DNA from: Bacillota bacterium
GTDB taxonomy: Bacteria > Bacillota > Clostridia > Oscillospirales > Ruminococcaceae
Reading direction: 5' to 3'
Assembly: GCA_023439835.1 (NCBI GenBank)
Contig: JAEXUW010000016.1
Coordinates: 1 to 64,000 of the forward strand
Length of the DNA stretch: 64,000 nt
Position 1 is the stretch's first letter, and each line of letters starts with the position of its first letter. Positions 53,372 to 62,844 of this stretch are shown in pieces. Made by a program: the position numbers and the translations under genes. The notes under the pieces were generated by a model, which saw nothing but the letters and a program-made list of their open reading frames with translations, made no database searches and had not been told where the DNA came from.

Positions 53372-54571
53372 ATGAACAAGAAAATATCACTCGGCGCCGC
53401 AATAAGTCTTATTGCAATTGCCTCAGCCATCACCTTCATTTTGACGTCAACCTTTTCGCTTGATATTTACAACGAGAAGCTTGCAAACGTAAACGAGAGA
53501 GCTGAGGTTTATAGAAAGCTCAGCGAAATTGACAGCTACGTTTCAAAAAACTTTTTGGGAACAGTCACAAAGCAGGATATTCTTGACGCTGTTGCTGACG
53601 GCTATATCGGAATTTTAGACGATAATTATGCAAGCTATAACACCGCCGAGGAAAATCAGAACAACAAAAACCGCCACAATGGAATTATGGTCGGCGTGGG
53701 AATATCGGTAACTCAGGATGAAAGCGGCTATATCCATATTGAATCGGTGACCGAAAACTCACCGGCGGCAAAAATGAACATTCAACCGGGTCAGCTTATA
53801 GTTTCAGTCAACGGGACCTCTGTTATCTCAGCGGGCTATGCCGCTTCAGTCGCCGAAATAACCGGTGAGGCGGGGAAAAGCGTTACTCTCACAATCAGAA
53901 AAGACGGTGTTGACAGCGACATCATGCTCACAAGAGAGGAAATTGAATTAATTTCTGTCACTTCAAAAATGATAGGCGATATAGGGTATATCAAAATCAC
54001 CTCATTCAACAATAAAACCTCTGACCAGTTTTCTAAAGCGGTCAAAATTCTTCAGGAGCAGGGGGCAAAGGCACTGATTTTTGATTTGAGAAACAACGGC
54101 GGCGGGCTTCTTGACCCCACCATGAAAATGCTTGATTTGCTTCTTCCTGAAGGTGATATAGCCACTTCAACGAATAAAAGCGGTGAGGTTTCTGTTCTGG
54201 GTACATCAAATTCTTCAGAGGTTCTTCTCCCCATGGTTTGCATCGTGAACTCAAGAACAGCCAGCGCGGCGGAGCTTTTTTCGGCGGCTCTGAGAGATTA
54301 TGACAAGGCTCAGCTCGTCGGCACAACAACCTTTGGAAAGGGCGTAATGCAAAACACCTATGAGCTTCTTGACGGAAGCTCGATAACCTTCACCACGGCA
54401 ACCTACCAAACTTCAAAAACCCCGAATTTCAACGGTATTGGACTTAAACCTAATTATGATGTTTCAATGTCTAATGATACTGAGGCTGAGCTTGCTCTTC
54501 TTGACGAAACAACTGATGTTCAGCTTAAAAAAGCGCTTGATATACTTAAAACCACTATCCAGTCACAATAA
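53372..54571 (+). CDS. Carboxyl-terminal processing protease, S41 family
   Basis: The ATG at 53372 follows TGGAGC. The 399 residues start with one membrane helix (AAISLIAIASAITFILTS). They continue with a PDZ domain (about 105-190, GIMVGVGISVTQDESGYIHI and PGQLIVSVNGTSV) and the S41 protease domain. Nucleophile Ser lies in NSRTASAAEL near 295 and Lys in TTFGKGVMQ near 322. CtpA/CtpB-type proteases process sporulation and envelope proteins. Encoded after ftsE-ftsX-M23, as in many Firmicutes. Confidence 0.93.
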   Translation: MNKKISLGAAISLIAIASAITFILTSTFSLDIYNEKLANVNERAEVYRKLSEIDSYVSKNFLGTVTKQDILDAVADGYIGILDDNYASYNTAEENQNNKNRHNGIMVGVGISVTQDESGYIHIESVTENSPAAKMNIQPGQLIVSVNGTSVISAGYAASVAEITGEAGKSVTLTIRKDGVDSDIMLTREEIELISVTSKMIGDIGYIKITSFNNKTSDQFSKAVKILQEQGAKALIFDLRNNGGGLLDPTMKMLDLLLPEGDIATSTNKSGEVSVLGTSNSSEVLLPMVCIVNSRTASAAELFSAALRDYDKAQLVGTTTFGKGVMQNTYELLDGSSITFTTATYQTSKTPNFNGIGLKPNYDVSMSNDTEAELALLDETTDVQLKKALDILKTTIQSQ

Positions 54572-54577
54572 CGCCCT

Positions 54578-54612
54578 AAAATAATCCCTCTTTGAAGGGA
54601 TTATTTTTTATC
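54578..54612 (+). terminator. Terminator after the S41 protease
   Basis: Stem AATAATCCCT / AGGGATTATT followed by a T-run, just after the stop. Confidence 0.85.
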
Positions 54613-54620
54613 GTGAAATA

Positions 54621-54649
54621 TTGTTTATTCGTCGCTTTTGTGTTAGAAT
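54621..54649 (+). promoter_or_regulatory. Sigma-A promoter for purB
   Basis: TTGTTT at 54621, a 17-base spacer and TAGAAT at 54644-54649, 35 bases before the start codon. Confidence 0.55.
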
Positions 54650-54683
54650 AATACTGTATTTTATCGAAAGGCGTGTTATTATA

Positions 54684-56114
54684 ATGACCAACAGCTATGA
54701 AAGTCCCTTTTGCACCCGATACGCAAGCAAGGAAATGCAGTACATTTTTTCTGCCGACAAGAAATTTTCAACCTGGCGAAAGCTTTGGGTTGCCCTTGCT
54801 AGAGCTGAGATGAAGCTTGGGCTTCCCATAACACAGCATCAGGTTGACCAGCTTGAGGCTAATGTTGACAATATAGATTATGAAGAGGCATCTAAACGTG
54901 AGGCTCAAGTCAGGCACGACGTCATGGCGCACGTTCACACCTATGGAGTTTGCTGTCCCGATGCAAAGGCGATTATTCACCTTGGGGCAACCTCCTGCTA
55001 CGTCGGCGACAACACTGATATTATCGTAATGCGTGACGCATTAAAGCTCGTCAGAAGAAAGCTTATAAGCGTAATCGCACAGCTTTCGGCTTTTTGTGAA
55101 AAATATAAGGACATGCCCGCGCTTGCCTATACACATCTTCAGCCGGCACAGCTCACAACGGTGGGGAAAAGGGCGACGCTCTGGTGCAATGAGCTTCTCA
55201 TGGATTTGGAAGAGGTTGAGTACAGAATTTCTTCGCTAAAGCTTTTAGGCCAAAAGGGAACAACAGGCACACAGGCTTCATTTGTTGAGCTTTTTGAGGG
55301 TGACAGCGAGAAAATCAAAACACTTGAAAAAATGATTTGTGAGGAAATGGGCTTCGACGGTGTCGTCCCTGTTTCGGGGCAGACTTATTCGAGAAAGATA
55401 GATGCGCAGGTGCTTTCAACACTTGGGGGAATCGCTCAAAGCACAAGCAAATTTTCTAATGATTTAAGAATACTTGCAAACTTTAAGGAAATGGAGGAGC
55501 CTTTTGAGAAAAACCAGATTGGCTCGTCCGCTATGCCGTATAAAAGAAACCCTATGCGTTCAGAAAGAATCACCTCTCTTGCCAGATATGTGATTATCGA
55601 TACGTTAAATCCGGCATTCACCTCTGCTACACAGTGGTTTGAAAGAACTCTTGACGACTCCGCTAACAAAAGAATCGCCGTTGCCGAGGGCTTTCTGGCA
55701 ATTGATGCAATACTGAACATCATGCTCAACGTCACCGACGGACTTGTGGTTTATCCTAAGGTTGTCAGGCAAAGGGTAATGAAGGAGCTTCCCTTCATGG
55801 CGACGGAAAATATTATGATGAGCGCTGTGAAAAAGGGTGGCGACAGGCAGGAGCTTCATGAAAAGCTCAGAACCCATTCGATTGCCGCCGGGAAAGCCGT
55901 CAAGGAAGAAGGGCGTGAAAACGACCTTATTGAAAGAATTGTCGCCGACTCAGCATTCATGATTACACAGGCTGAAATTGACGAAATAATGGTTCCCGAA
56001 AAATTTATCGGAAGAAGCTCAGAGCAGGTCACAGAATTCATCGAAAGCTGTATCCGTCCCATTCTTGAAAAGAACAAGGATATTCTGGGTGAAAAGGGCG
56101 AACTCAGCGTATAA
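54684..56114 (+). CDS. purB: Adenylosuccinate lyase
   Basis: PurB cleaves SAICAR and adenylosuccinate in purine synthesis. The start at 54684 is chosen over the longer frame to 54621, which overlaps the promoter. The 476 residues show TSCYVGDNTD, the catalytic His regions AHVHTYG and TGTQASF, and the signature SSAMPYKRNPMRSE near residue 281. Length is at the long end for PurB. It is separate from purE-purC in this window. Confidence 0.96.
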   Translation: MTNSYESPFCTRYASKEMQYIFSADKKFSTWRKLWVALARAEMKLGLPITQHQVDQLEANVDNIDYEEASKREAQVRHDVMAHVHTYGVCCPDAKAIIHLGATSCYVGDNTDIIVMRDALKLVRRKLISVIAQLSAFCEKYKDMPALAYTHLQPAQLTTVGKRATLWCNELLMDLEEVEYRISSLKLLGQKGTTGTQASFVELFEGDSEKIKTLEKMICEEMGFDGVVPVSGQTYSRKIDAQVLSTLGGIAQSTSKFSNDLRILANFKEMEEPFEKNQIGSSAMPYKRNPMRSERITSLARYVIIDTLNPAFTSATQWFERTLDDSANKRIAVAEGFLAIDAILNIMLNVTDGLVVYPKVVRQRVMKELPFMATENIMMSAVKKGGDRQELHEKLRTHSIAAGKAVKEEGRENDLIERIVADSAFMITQAEIDEIMVPEKFIGRSSEQVTEFIESCIRPILEKNKDILGEKGELSV

Positions 56115-56164
56115 AAAAGTCATAAAATTCATTTGATATTTGTTCGCTGAAGCAATTATATCTA

Positions 56165-56193
56165 TTGACTTTTTTTGAAAATAAGACTATACT
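56165..56193 (+). promoter_or_regulatory. Sigma-A promoter for secDF
   Basis: TTGACT at 56165-56170, a 17-base spacer and TATACT at 56188-56193, about 95 bases upstream of secD. Confidence 0.65.
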
Positions 56194-56288
56194 TATAAGG
56201 TGAATGTCAAGAAAGAAATATTCTGAGGAAATTAATTCTTCAAGCATATTTGTGAATGACAATTTAGAAAATAATGGGAGGATTAAAT

Positions 56289-57683
56289 GTGCGACGTGTA
56301 AAAAAACCAGTGTTTTTTATTGTTGCCGTGTGCATAGCGGTTTTCACCTTTGTGACGTTTTATGGCATAAGCTCACAGTTCGGTGATGAAAAAACCACAT
56401 ACATTAAGGGCGCAGAGGATATTCGTTGGGGAATTGATATCCGCGGAGGTGTTGATGTAACTTTTGCTCCGCCGGAAGGCTATAACGCAACACAAGCAGA
56501 AATGGATGCGGCAAAGTCGGTTATTGAACAAAGGCTTGTATCTTTGAACATCACCGATAATGAGCTTTATGTCGATTATGGGAATGACAGAATAATCGTT
56601 CGTTTCCCTTGGAAATCTGACGAGGCTGACTTCAACCCCGAGGAAGCTGTAAAGGAGCTTGGCGAAACCGCAAGGCTAACCTTTAGAGAGGGCTATGAAA
56701 CCGACGAGCTTGGCGTATATACAGGCATAACTGAAGAAACTGTCATTCTTGAGGGAAAAGACGTTTCTAAGGCAGAGGCTCTTTATAATTCAGAGGAAAA
56801 GAAATATTTTGTTTCGCTTGAGCTGACAAGTGAAGGTGCCTCAAAGTTTTCAGAAGCGACCGCTAGACTTGTCAATCAAACAATTTCAATCTGGATGGAC
56901 GAGGTATGTATATCATACCCCACCGTTAATTCACATATCACTGACGGAAGTGCAAGAATTACAGGCACATTCACAGCGGAAGAGGTAACCACTCTTGCTA
57001 ACAAGATTAATTCGGGTGCGCTTCCTTTCAAGCTTGAAACCTCAAGCCTGAATGTAATTTCACCGACACTTGGAACAGGCGCTAGAAATTCAATGGTTTT
57101 ATCGGGAATAATCGCTTTTATTCTGATAGCTATCTATATTACTATCATGTACAGGCTTCCCGGTTTTGTCGCTGTAATTTCACTGATTGGGCAGGTTGCA
57201 GGTTCTGTTGCCGCTATTTCAGGCTTCTTCCCCGTGTTCCCAAGCTTCACACTGACAATCCCCGGAATCGCAGGAATTATTCTTGCTATCGGTATCGGTG
57301 TTGACGCTAACATAATCACAGCCGAGCGTATCAAGGAAGAACTTAGAAAGGGCAAATCTCTTGAGGGCTCAATTGCACTGGGATATAAAAGAGCTTTCTC
57401 GGCGATTTTTGACGGAAATATCACAGTTATCATTGTAGCAATGATACTCATGGGTGCTTTCGGCACGCCTGACAGCCTCTTCTCAAAGCTTCTTTATCCG
57501 ATATTCTTCATGTTCGGGCCATCGACCGCCGGTGCGATTTATTCATTTGGATTCACACTCATGGTCGGCGTTATTCTGAACTTCGTTTTCGGTGTAACCT
57601 GCTCAAGACTGATGATATCTTCACTTTCAAAATTCAAGGCCTTCCGCAATAAAAAGCTCTATGGAGGTGTTGAAAATGAATAA
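56289..57683 (+). CDS. secD: Protein translocase subunit SecD
   Basis: The start is GTG 56289 with GGGAGG 7 bases upstream. The 464 residues have helix 1 (KKPVFFIVAVCIAVFTFV), the large P1 domain (DIRWGIDIRGGVDVTF), and five C-terminal helices with the IIAFILIAIYITIMYRLPG and GIGVDANIITAERIKEEL motifs. The conserved Asp in GVDANI belongs to the proton path. SecD and SecF use proton motive force to pull proteins through SecYEG. It overlaps secF by 8 bases. Confidence 0.96.
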   Translation: MRRVKKPVFFIVAVCIAVFTFVTFYGISSQFGDEKTTYIKGAEDIRWGIDIRGGVDVTFAPPEGYNATQAEMDAAKSVIEQRLVSLNITDNELYVDYGNDRIIVRFPWKSDEADFNPEEAVKELGETARLTFREGYETDELGVYTGITEETVILEGKDVSKAEALYNSEEKKYFVSLELTSEGASKFSEATARLVNQTISIWMDEVCISYPTVNSHITDGSARITGTFTAEEVTTLANKINSGALPFKLETSSLNVISPTLGTGARNSMVLSGIIAFILIAIYITIMYRLPGFVAVISLIGQVAGSVAAISGFFPVFPSFTLTIPGIAGIILAIGIGVDANIITAERIKEELRKGKSLEGSIALGYKRAFSAIFDGNITVIIVAMILMGAFGTPDSLFSKLLYPIFFMFGPSTAGAIYSFGFTLMVGVILNFVFGVTCSRLMISSLSKFKAFRNKKLYGGVENE

Positions 57684-58620
57684 GGTATATAACGTCGTTC
57701 AAAAAAGAAAGCTTTATTACGGCATTTCTCTCGGAATAATCCTTCTCGCCGTTCTCATCAGCCTTATCAGAGGGGTTGAGGTTTCAATCGAATTCAAGGG
57801 CGGAACAATGCTTTCCTATTCGTATACAGGAACGCTTTCCAGCAGTGAGGTTGCGGCGGCAGCGGCTGAATCTGTCGGTCAGTCGGTTAACGCAAAAGAG
57901 GGCGAAAACTTCTCAGACGGAACTAAATATGTCGAGCTTTCATTTTCTTCAAACGAAGGGCTTACAGCCGACAAACAGCATAATCTCACAACCGCACTTC
58001 AGACGAAATTCCCCGGTAATAATATTGAGCTTTTAAGCTCAAATGACGTTAATCCGTCAATCGGCGGCGAATTCTTTAAAAAGTGTCTTGTTGCTGTATC
58101 ATTTGCTGCTGTTGTTTTGATTATTTATATTGCATTTAGATTCAAGAAAATCAGCGGTTGGTCTGCCGGTGTTACCGCAGTAGTCGCTCTTATTCATGAC
58201 TGTGTAATTGTTTATGCAACGTTCATCATCTTTAACATTCCGATAAACGCAAACTTCATGGCGGTTCTCATGACAATTCTCGGCTACTCAATAAACGACA
58301 CAATCGTTATCTATGACCGTATCCGTGAAAACAAAAAGCTTATGGGCGCTAAAACGCCGTTGATTGAGCTTGTCAACACAAGCATCAGCCAATCTCTGAC
58401 ACGTTCGTTCAATACTACTATTACAACAGTCATATCAATGATTGTCGTATGTATTGTCGCATTGGTCTTTGGTGTAACCTCAATAATCAGCTTTGCGTTC
58501 CCGCTTATCATCGGTATGATTTCAGGAACCTATTCGTCAATCTGTATCGCTTGTCCGCTTTGGATTGACTGGCAAAACAGCAAAAAAACCGCCGACTATG
58601 CCGGCAAAAAGAAGAAATAA
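57676..58620 (+). CDS. secF: Protein translocase subunit SecF
   Basis: The ATG at 57676 follows GGAGGTG. The 314 residues have helix 1, the IEFKGGTMLSYSY start of the P4 domain, and the C-terminal helix block with GYSINDTIVIYDRIRENK, the SecF signature. It is coupled to secD and followed by a strong hairpin. Confidence 0.96.
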   Translation: MNKVYNVVQKRKLYYGISLGIILLAVLISLIRGVEVSIEFKGGTMLSYSYTGTLSSSEVAAAAAESVGQSVNAKEGENFSDGTKYVELSFSSNEGLTADKQHNLTTALQTKFPGNNIELLSSNDVNPSIGGEFFKKCLVAVSFAAVVLIIYIAFRFKKISGWSAGVTAVVALIHDCVIVYATFIIFNIPINANFMAVLMTILGYSINDTIVIYDRIRENKKLMGAKTPLIELVNTSISQSLTRSFNTTITTVISMIVVCIVALVFGVTSIISFAFPLIIGMISGTYSSICIACPLWIDWQNSKKTADYAGKKKK

Positions 58621-58652
58621 AAAACGCGGCAGGAAAATTTTCCGCCGAAAAT

Positions 58653-58682
58653 CAAAAGCCCGACGCTTGTCGGGCTTTTTTG
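58653..58682. terminator. Terminator after secF
   Basis: Stem AAAAGCCCGACG / CGTCGGGCTTTT (loop about CTT), T-rich end. It may also stop the convergent phn operon. Confidence 0.8.
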
Positions 58683-58737
58683 CTGCTCAAATTCAGATAA
58701 TAGACACTGATTTTATGCTTAATTTCTCACGCATGCT

Positions 58738-59337
58738 CTATAAATATTTCTCAACAAAGCTTTTCATATCCCGAAAGTCACAAAGCCTTGATTTAATGGT
58801 GTCATAGTCCCAGTCCCACCATTTTGACTTCTCAATTTTCTCAATTAAATCGTCAGAAAACCGCATATTGATTTTTCTGGCAGGAACGCCGACCCACACA
58901 GAATAAGACTCCACATCCTTTGTGACGACAGCGCCGGTGCCGATAACCGCACCGTTTCCGATTTTTACGCCGGGCATTATCGTCGCATTATGACCTATCC
59001 AGACGTCATTCCCGATAAAAACACTCTGTTGCTTTCGACAGTTGAAGAATTCGCTGTCATCCTCACAAAAGCCGAACAGCTCACTTCGATAGGTGAAATG
59101 GTGCTGTGCTATTCTGGTATAGGTCGGATGATTGCCGGGGTTGATTCTCACATTTGTTGCGAATGAACAGAACTTCCCGATGGTTGCATAATAAATCTGA
59201 TTGTATCCGGCGCAGTATGAAAAGTCACCCATTTCAACATCAAAAAGCTCGCTGAAGGCTTTAATCTCAGTGTAATTCCCCAAAGTGACGTTTTTAAGAG
59301 ATACATTTTCTCCGATATTTGGATTTATACTCAGCAT
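58738..59337 (-). CDS. Hexapeptide-repeat acetyltransferase (phosphonate-operon type)
   Basis: The 199 residues form a left-handed beta-helix of the CatB/xenobiotic acetyltransferase group: [37 protein letters not shown], with active-site His in the GNHPTYTR region. A subgroup (TIGR03308-like) occurs with C-P lyase genes and may acetylate phosphonates to protect or prepare them. It overlaps the PHP gene by 7 bases and is the last gene of the phn operon. Confidence 0.85.
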   Translation of the reverse strand: MLSINPNIGENVSLKNVTLGNYTEIKAFSELFDVEMGDFSYCAGYNQIYYATIGKFCSFATNVRINPGNHPTYTRIAQHHFTYRSELFGFCEDDSEFFNCRKQQSVFIGNDVWIGHNATIMPGVKIGNGAVIGTGAVVTKDVESYSVWVGVPARKINMRFSDDLIEKIEKSKWWDWDYDTIKSRLCDFRDMKSFVEKYL

Positions 59338-60131
59338 AGCGCCAAAACCCCGCTTTCCTCTGAAAGATAATCGCCGATTTTCACTGACTTTGAGTCGTTG
59401 TCGCCGTGAAAATCACTTCCCCCTGTGAGGAACAGACCGTACTTTTCAGCGTATTTTCGAATACTCGCCTTATCCTCGTCACTGTTTTCGGGATGATTAT
59501 ACTCAAGCCCGTCAAGCCCGAGCGGCACAAGCTTGTCAATCAGATAGAAGTTTTTTTGCTGACCGCTGTGAGCAAGCACCGCTTTTCCGCCGGCTGAATT
59601 AATCGTGCTCACTGCCGTTCTCACATCGATATACTCAATGTCAAAATCGCATATTCCGCCGTTTTTGAAAACAGTGCTATAAAAGCTCCCGAACATGTCC
59701 TTGACCTGTGCTGTCATAACAAGAAACTCCATAATATGCTGTTTATAAATAAACTTTCCGTTTGCTTTTGAAATCTTATCAAGGTCGAAATAAAATCCCT
59801 TTTCTTCAAGGCGCTTAATCTGTCTAAGCGAATTTTCGTGTCTTCTTTCTAAAAGGGGATGGGTGAGTGCTTCAACCTTTTTCGGCTCTTTTATATTGTA
59901 TCCAAGAATGTGAGCCTTTGTTTTTGTCACTTTATCAATCGCCGATATTTCAATCCCACAAAGCACCTGCAACCCGTCAGTTACAGGAATACTGTTGCGG
60001 TGCTCTAGGGTGTCATGGTCGGTTATTGCGATTGCGTCAAGCTTTGCGTTTTTCGCCGATTGAATAATTTCATTTACAGAATAAGTTCCGTCCGAAATTG
60101 TGGAATGAATGTGAAGGTCGGCACTCAGCAT
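59331..60131 (-). CDS. phnPP: PHP-family cyclic phosphate diesterase PhnPP
   Basis: The ATG at 60131 follows GGGGGAA. The 266 residues are a PHP-domain metal phosphoesterase: [37 protein letters not shown], and GGSDFHGDN supply metal ligands. In Eggerthella lenta a C-P lyase-linked PHP enzyme (PhnPP) hydrolyses 5-phosphoribosyl 1,2-cyclic phosphate. The position after phnL, with no phnP, points to the same step here. Confidence 0.85.
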   Translation of the reverse strand: MLSADLHIHSTISDGTYSVNEIIQSAKNAKLDAIAITDHDTLEHRNSIPVTDGLQVLCGIEISAIDKVTKTKAHILGYNIKEPKKVEALTHPLLERRHENSLRQIKRLEEKGFYFDLDKISKANGKFIYKQHIMEFLVMTAQVKDMFGSFYSTVFKNGGICDFDIEYIDVRTAVSTINSAGGKAVLAHSGQQKNFYLIDKLVPLGLDGLEYNHPENSDEDKASIRKYAEKYGLFLTGGSDFHGDNDSKSVKIGDYLSEESGVLALC

Positions 60132-60820
60132 GAAAATTCCCCCTGTGAGATATTGAACACCTTGTCGCATACCCCCTCCATAAACTCAAGGTCGTGGAAA
60201 ATGCCAAGCATACTGGTTTCGCTGGTTTTGAGCTTTTGAAGCATCTCCTTAACAAGCAGCTTTGTCTTGTTGTCAAGCGATGCGGTCGGCTCGTCCAAAA
60301 GCATCAGGCGTGGTCTTTTCACCATTGTATGCGCCAGATTGAGCCTCAGCCTTTCTCCCCCGGAAAATGTATTCGGATAAATATCCCACAGCCTTTCGGG
60401 AAGTCTGAAGTAAGAAAGCATCTCGCCTGTTTTTATCTCGGCGGTTTTTTCATTCTCACCCATATCAAGAAGTGCATTCATTACATGCTCTTTGGCGGTC
60501 GTTCTCGGCATGACATTCAAAAACTGAGAAACGTAGCCTATCTCGTATTTTCTCAAAAATAGAATTTCACGCTCGCTAGCGCTCACAAGGTCAATTTCAC
60601 CGAAGGCGGCGCTGTCATAGATAATTCGCCCCTCAAGCGGAAGATAAGTACGGTTTATGCATTTGAGAATCGTTGACTTCCCCGCTCCCGACAGACCGAC
60701 TATTCCGATAAAGCCGCCCTGCTCAAGCTCAAAGCTGATGTTTGAGCAGGATTTAATTTCACGGCTGACATGATGTATAAAAAAGCTCTTTGTAAGATTT
60801 TCAATTTTTAAAACCGCCAT
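60125..60820 (-). CDS. phnL: Phosphonate C-P lyase subunit PhnL
   Basis: The 231-residue ABC-type ATPase has Walker A GLSGAGKSTIL, signature FSGGERLRLNLAHTM, Walker B RLMLLDEPTASLDN. PhnL with PhnG-H-I forms the complex that makes ribose triphosphonate from the phosphonate and ATP. It has an AGGAGG box and starts 2 bases after phnM. Confidence 0.93.
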   Translation of the reverse strand: MAVLKIENLTKSFFIHHVSREIKSCSNISFELEQGGFIGIVGLSGAGKSTILKCINRTYLPLEGRIIYDSAAFGEIDLVSASEREILFLRKYEIGYVSQFLNVMPRTTAKEHVMNALLDMGENEKTAEIKTGEMLSYFRLPERLWDIYPNTFSGGERLRLNLAHTMVKRPRLMLLDEPTASLDNKTKLLVKEMLQKLKTSETSMLGIFHDLEFMEGVCDKVFNISQGEFSC

Positions 60821-60822
60821 TG

Positions 60823-61998
60823 CTACCTCCTGTATTCAACTCGTGAGGAAACTACCCCGTCAACAAGCGAGTGGGTAATAACCGGATAGCCGTCAATATA
60901 ATCAACGATGAGAATGTCCGCCTTTTTCCCCTTTTTGAGCGAGCCGTAATCCTCATCAATTTTCATTGCCCTTGCCGGATTGAGCGACACCTTTTTGACC
61001 ATTTCCCAAAGCGGAACGCCGTATCTTTTGTTCATGATAAAAATGCTATGGAGCATAGCGGAAGGGTAGTAGTCAGAGCAAAGTATGTCAACACAGCCGT
61101 CTGTGATTGCGTCGGCGGCGTTCATATTTCCCGAATGTGAACCGCCAAGAAGAATGTTCGGCGCCCCTGCAATTGTATAAAACCCCATTTCCTTCGCTTT
61201 TCTTGCGGTGTCAATTGTTATGGGGAACTCTGAAATATCAACACCAAGCTCGCTGTTTGTATAAAGCTTTTCGGCACAATCGTCATCATGCGACGCAACT
61301 GGTATGCTGTTTTTATGAGCAAGCTCAGTCAAAGTTTTCAGCTGTTCAAAGCTTAGCGTTGACTTTCCCCCATGATACTCCAACACGCCCTCAAAGCCGA
61401 GCTTCGCAAACTCAACGCCGTTATAGCCCGATATCGCCTTTTTGTAAATTTCAAGGTTTTTATACTGCCCCTGTCCTGGGGTATGGTCCATAAAAGAAAT
61501 TTCATGCACAAGCTTATTTTCTATCATTTCCCGGGCAATGTCATACGCCTCAAGGTTGTCAATTTCAATTCTTAGATGAAACCTGTGGTGAATAAGATGA
61601 AAGCGGTTATGTATATCGTTTATCAGATCCGCCATTTTTCTGACATTGTCTTTGTTTCTGAGAATTGCCGAGCCGAAAAAATCATCTTTAAAAAGCGATA
61701 CCGAATGATACATCGTTGTTATTCCCTGAAAAAGAAGCTCTCTTTCACACTCTTTTAACGCAAGCTCAAAATCCAGTGTCGCTGTCGGGCGAGGCTGAAT
61801 AAACTGCTCAATCTTGTCACTGTGAACGTCTATGAACCCGGGCATGATATATCGCCCATGCGCATTGATAACACGCTCAAACTCATATTCCTTTGTGTTG
61901 TCTGTAATATCCGCAATCCTGTCACCGTCAATAATCACCGTCATGTTTTCAAGAATACTATCCTCTGAAATTATTCTGCCGTTTATAATTGCTTTCAA
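60823..61998 (-). CDS. phnM: Ribose 1-methylphosphonate 5-triphosphate diphosphatase PhnM
   Basis: PhnM removes pyrophosphate from alkylphosphonate ribose triphosphate before the lyase acts. The start is TTG 61998. The 391 residues have the amidohydrolase fold: GFIDVHSDKIEQFIQPRPT, SFMDHTPGQGQY, ASHDDDCAE and LCSDYYPSAMLHSIF, the family signatures. Length is normal. Confidence 0.95.
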   Translation of the reverse strand: MKAIINGRIISEDSILENMTVIIDGDRIADITDNTKEYEFERVINAHGRYIMPGFIDVHSDKIEQFIQPRPTATLDFELALKECERELLFQGITTMYHSVSLFKDDFFGSAILRNKDNVRKMADLINDIHNRFHLIHHRFHLRIEIDNLEAYDIAREMIENKLVHEISFMDHTPGQGQYKNLEIYKKAISGYNGVEFAKLGFEGVLEYHGGKSTLSFEQLKTLTELAHKNSIPVASHDDDCAEKLYTNSELGVDISEFPITIDTARKAKEMGFYTIAGAPNILLGGSHSGNMNAADAITDGCVDILCSDYYPSAMLHSIFIMNKRYGVPLWEMVKKVSLNPARAMKIDEDYGSLKKGKKADILIVDYIDGYPVITHSLVDGVVSSRVEYRR

Positions 61999-62010
61999 GC
62001 AAAAGCCCCC

Positions 62011-62844
62011 TTAAATCAGTGAATGAACAAGCTGTTGTGTATATGCGTGCTGTGGATCCTCTAAAATCTGGTCTGTCAACCCGCTCTCAATAATTTTTCC
62101 GTCAAGCATGACCACCGTTCTGTCGGCGAGCATTCGTATTACCGCTAAATCATGTGAAACCAGAAGAATTGAGATGCCGAATTTAGACTTTATTTTTCTG
62201 ATAAGGTCTAAAACCTTTGCTTGAACCGAAAGGTCAAGCCCTGTCGTCACCTCGTCAAGAAGAAGCACCGACGGATTGTTCGCAAGCGCCTTTGATATCT
62301 GAACACGCTGCTGCATTCCGCCCGAGAAGTTTTTGGGCGCCTCGTTCATTCGCGATGTGAGAATTTCAACCGCCGTCAGAAGCTCTCTTGCTCTGTTCGT
62401 CATCTTCTCTGCGTTTCTTGAGCCGGCGGCGATAATTTTTTCGGCAATATTTGAAGCCGCTGAATAGTCCATTCTAAGACCAAGCGCAGGGCTTTGATAT
62501 ACCATGCCCATAACTGTGTTTTTAATTGCTCTGCGCTGACTCGAGCTTGACTCCCATATATTTTTTTTAGCGTTTTGATACTCTGATAATAAAGCGCTCC
62601 CGCTTGTCGGCTCAATATCAAAATACAAGCTTTTCATGAGCGTTGACTTGCCCGAGCCTGACTCGCCGACTATTCCAAGCACCTCGCCGGGATAAAGCTC
62701 AAAAGTTACATCGTTGCACGCCCAGACGCTCCCGCATAACCTGCACCTGTTCTTTTCAAGATTGCTTTGACATAGCGGACAGCCGTCGCCATATCTCACA
62801 ACCAGATTTTCAACCTTGAGGACGGGGTTGTTATCTATCAGCAT
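62011..62844 (-). CDS. phnK: Phosphonate C-P lyase subunit PhnK
   Basis: The 277-residue ABC-type ATPase binds the PhnG-H-I-J core. Walker A GESGSGKSTLM, signature NFSGGMQQRVQISKAL and Walker B VLLLDEVTTGLDLS are present. Before Walker A it has four Cys (C22, C25, C34, C37; CPLC and CRLC) absent from E. coli PhnK, a likely zinc-binding knuckle found in some Firmicute and actinobacterial PhnK. The start overlaps phnJ by 14 bases. Confidence 0.92.
   Translation of the reverse strand: MLIDNNPVLKVENLVVRYGDGCPLCQSNLEKNRCRLCGSVWACNDVTFELYPGEVLGIVGESGSGKSTLMKSLYFDIEPTSGSALLSEYQNAKKNIWESSSSQRRAIKNTVMGMVYQSPALGLRMDYSAASNIAEKIIAAGSRNAEKMTNRARELLTAVEILTSRMNEAPKNFSGGMQQRVQISKALANNPSVLLLDEVTTGLDLSVQAKVLDLIRKIKSKFGISILLVSHDLAVIRMLADRTVVMLDGKIIESGLTDQILEDPQHAYTQQLVHSLI

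Noticed and set aside
56204..56386. Plus-strand open frame of 60 codons before secD
   Set aside because: Overlaps the secD start in another frame and has no family-like sequence or ribosome-binding site.
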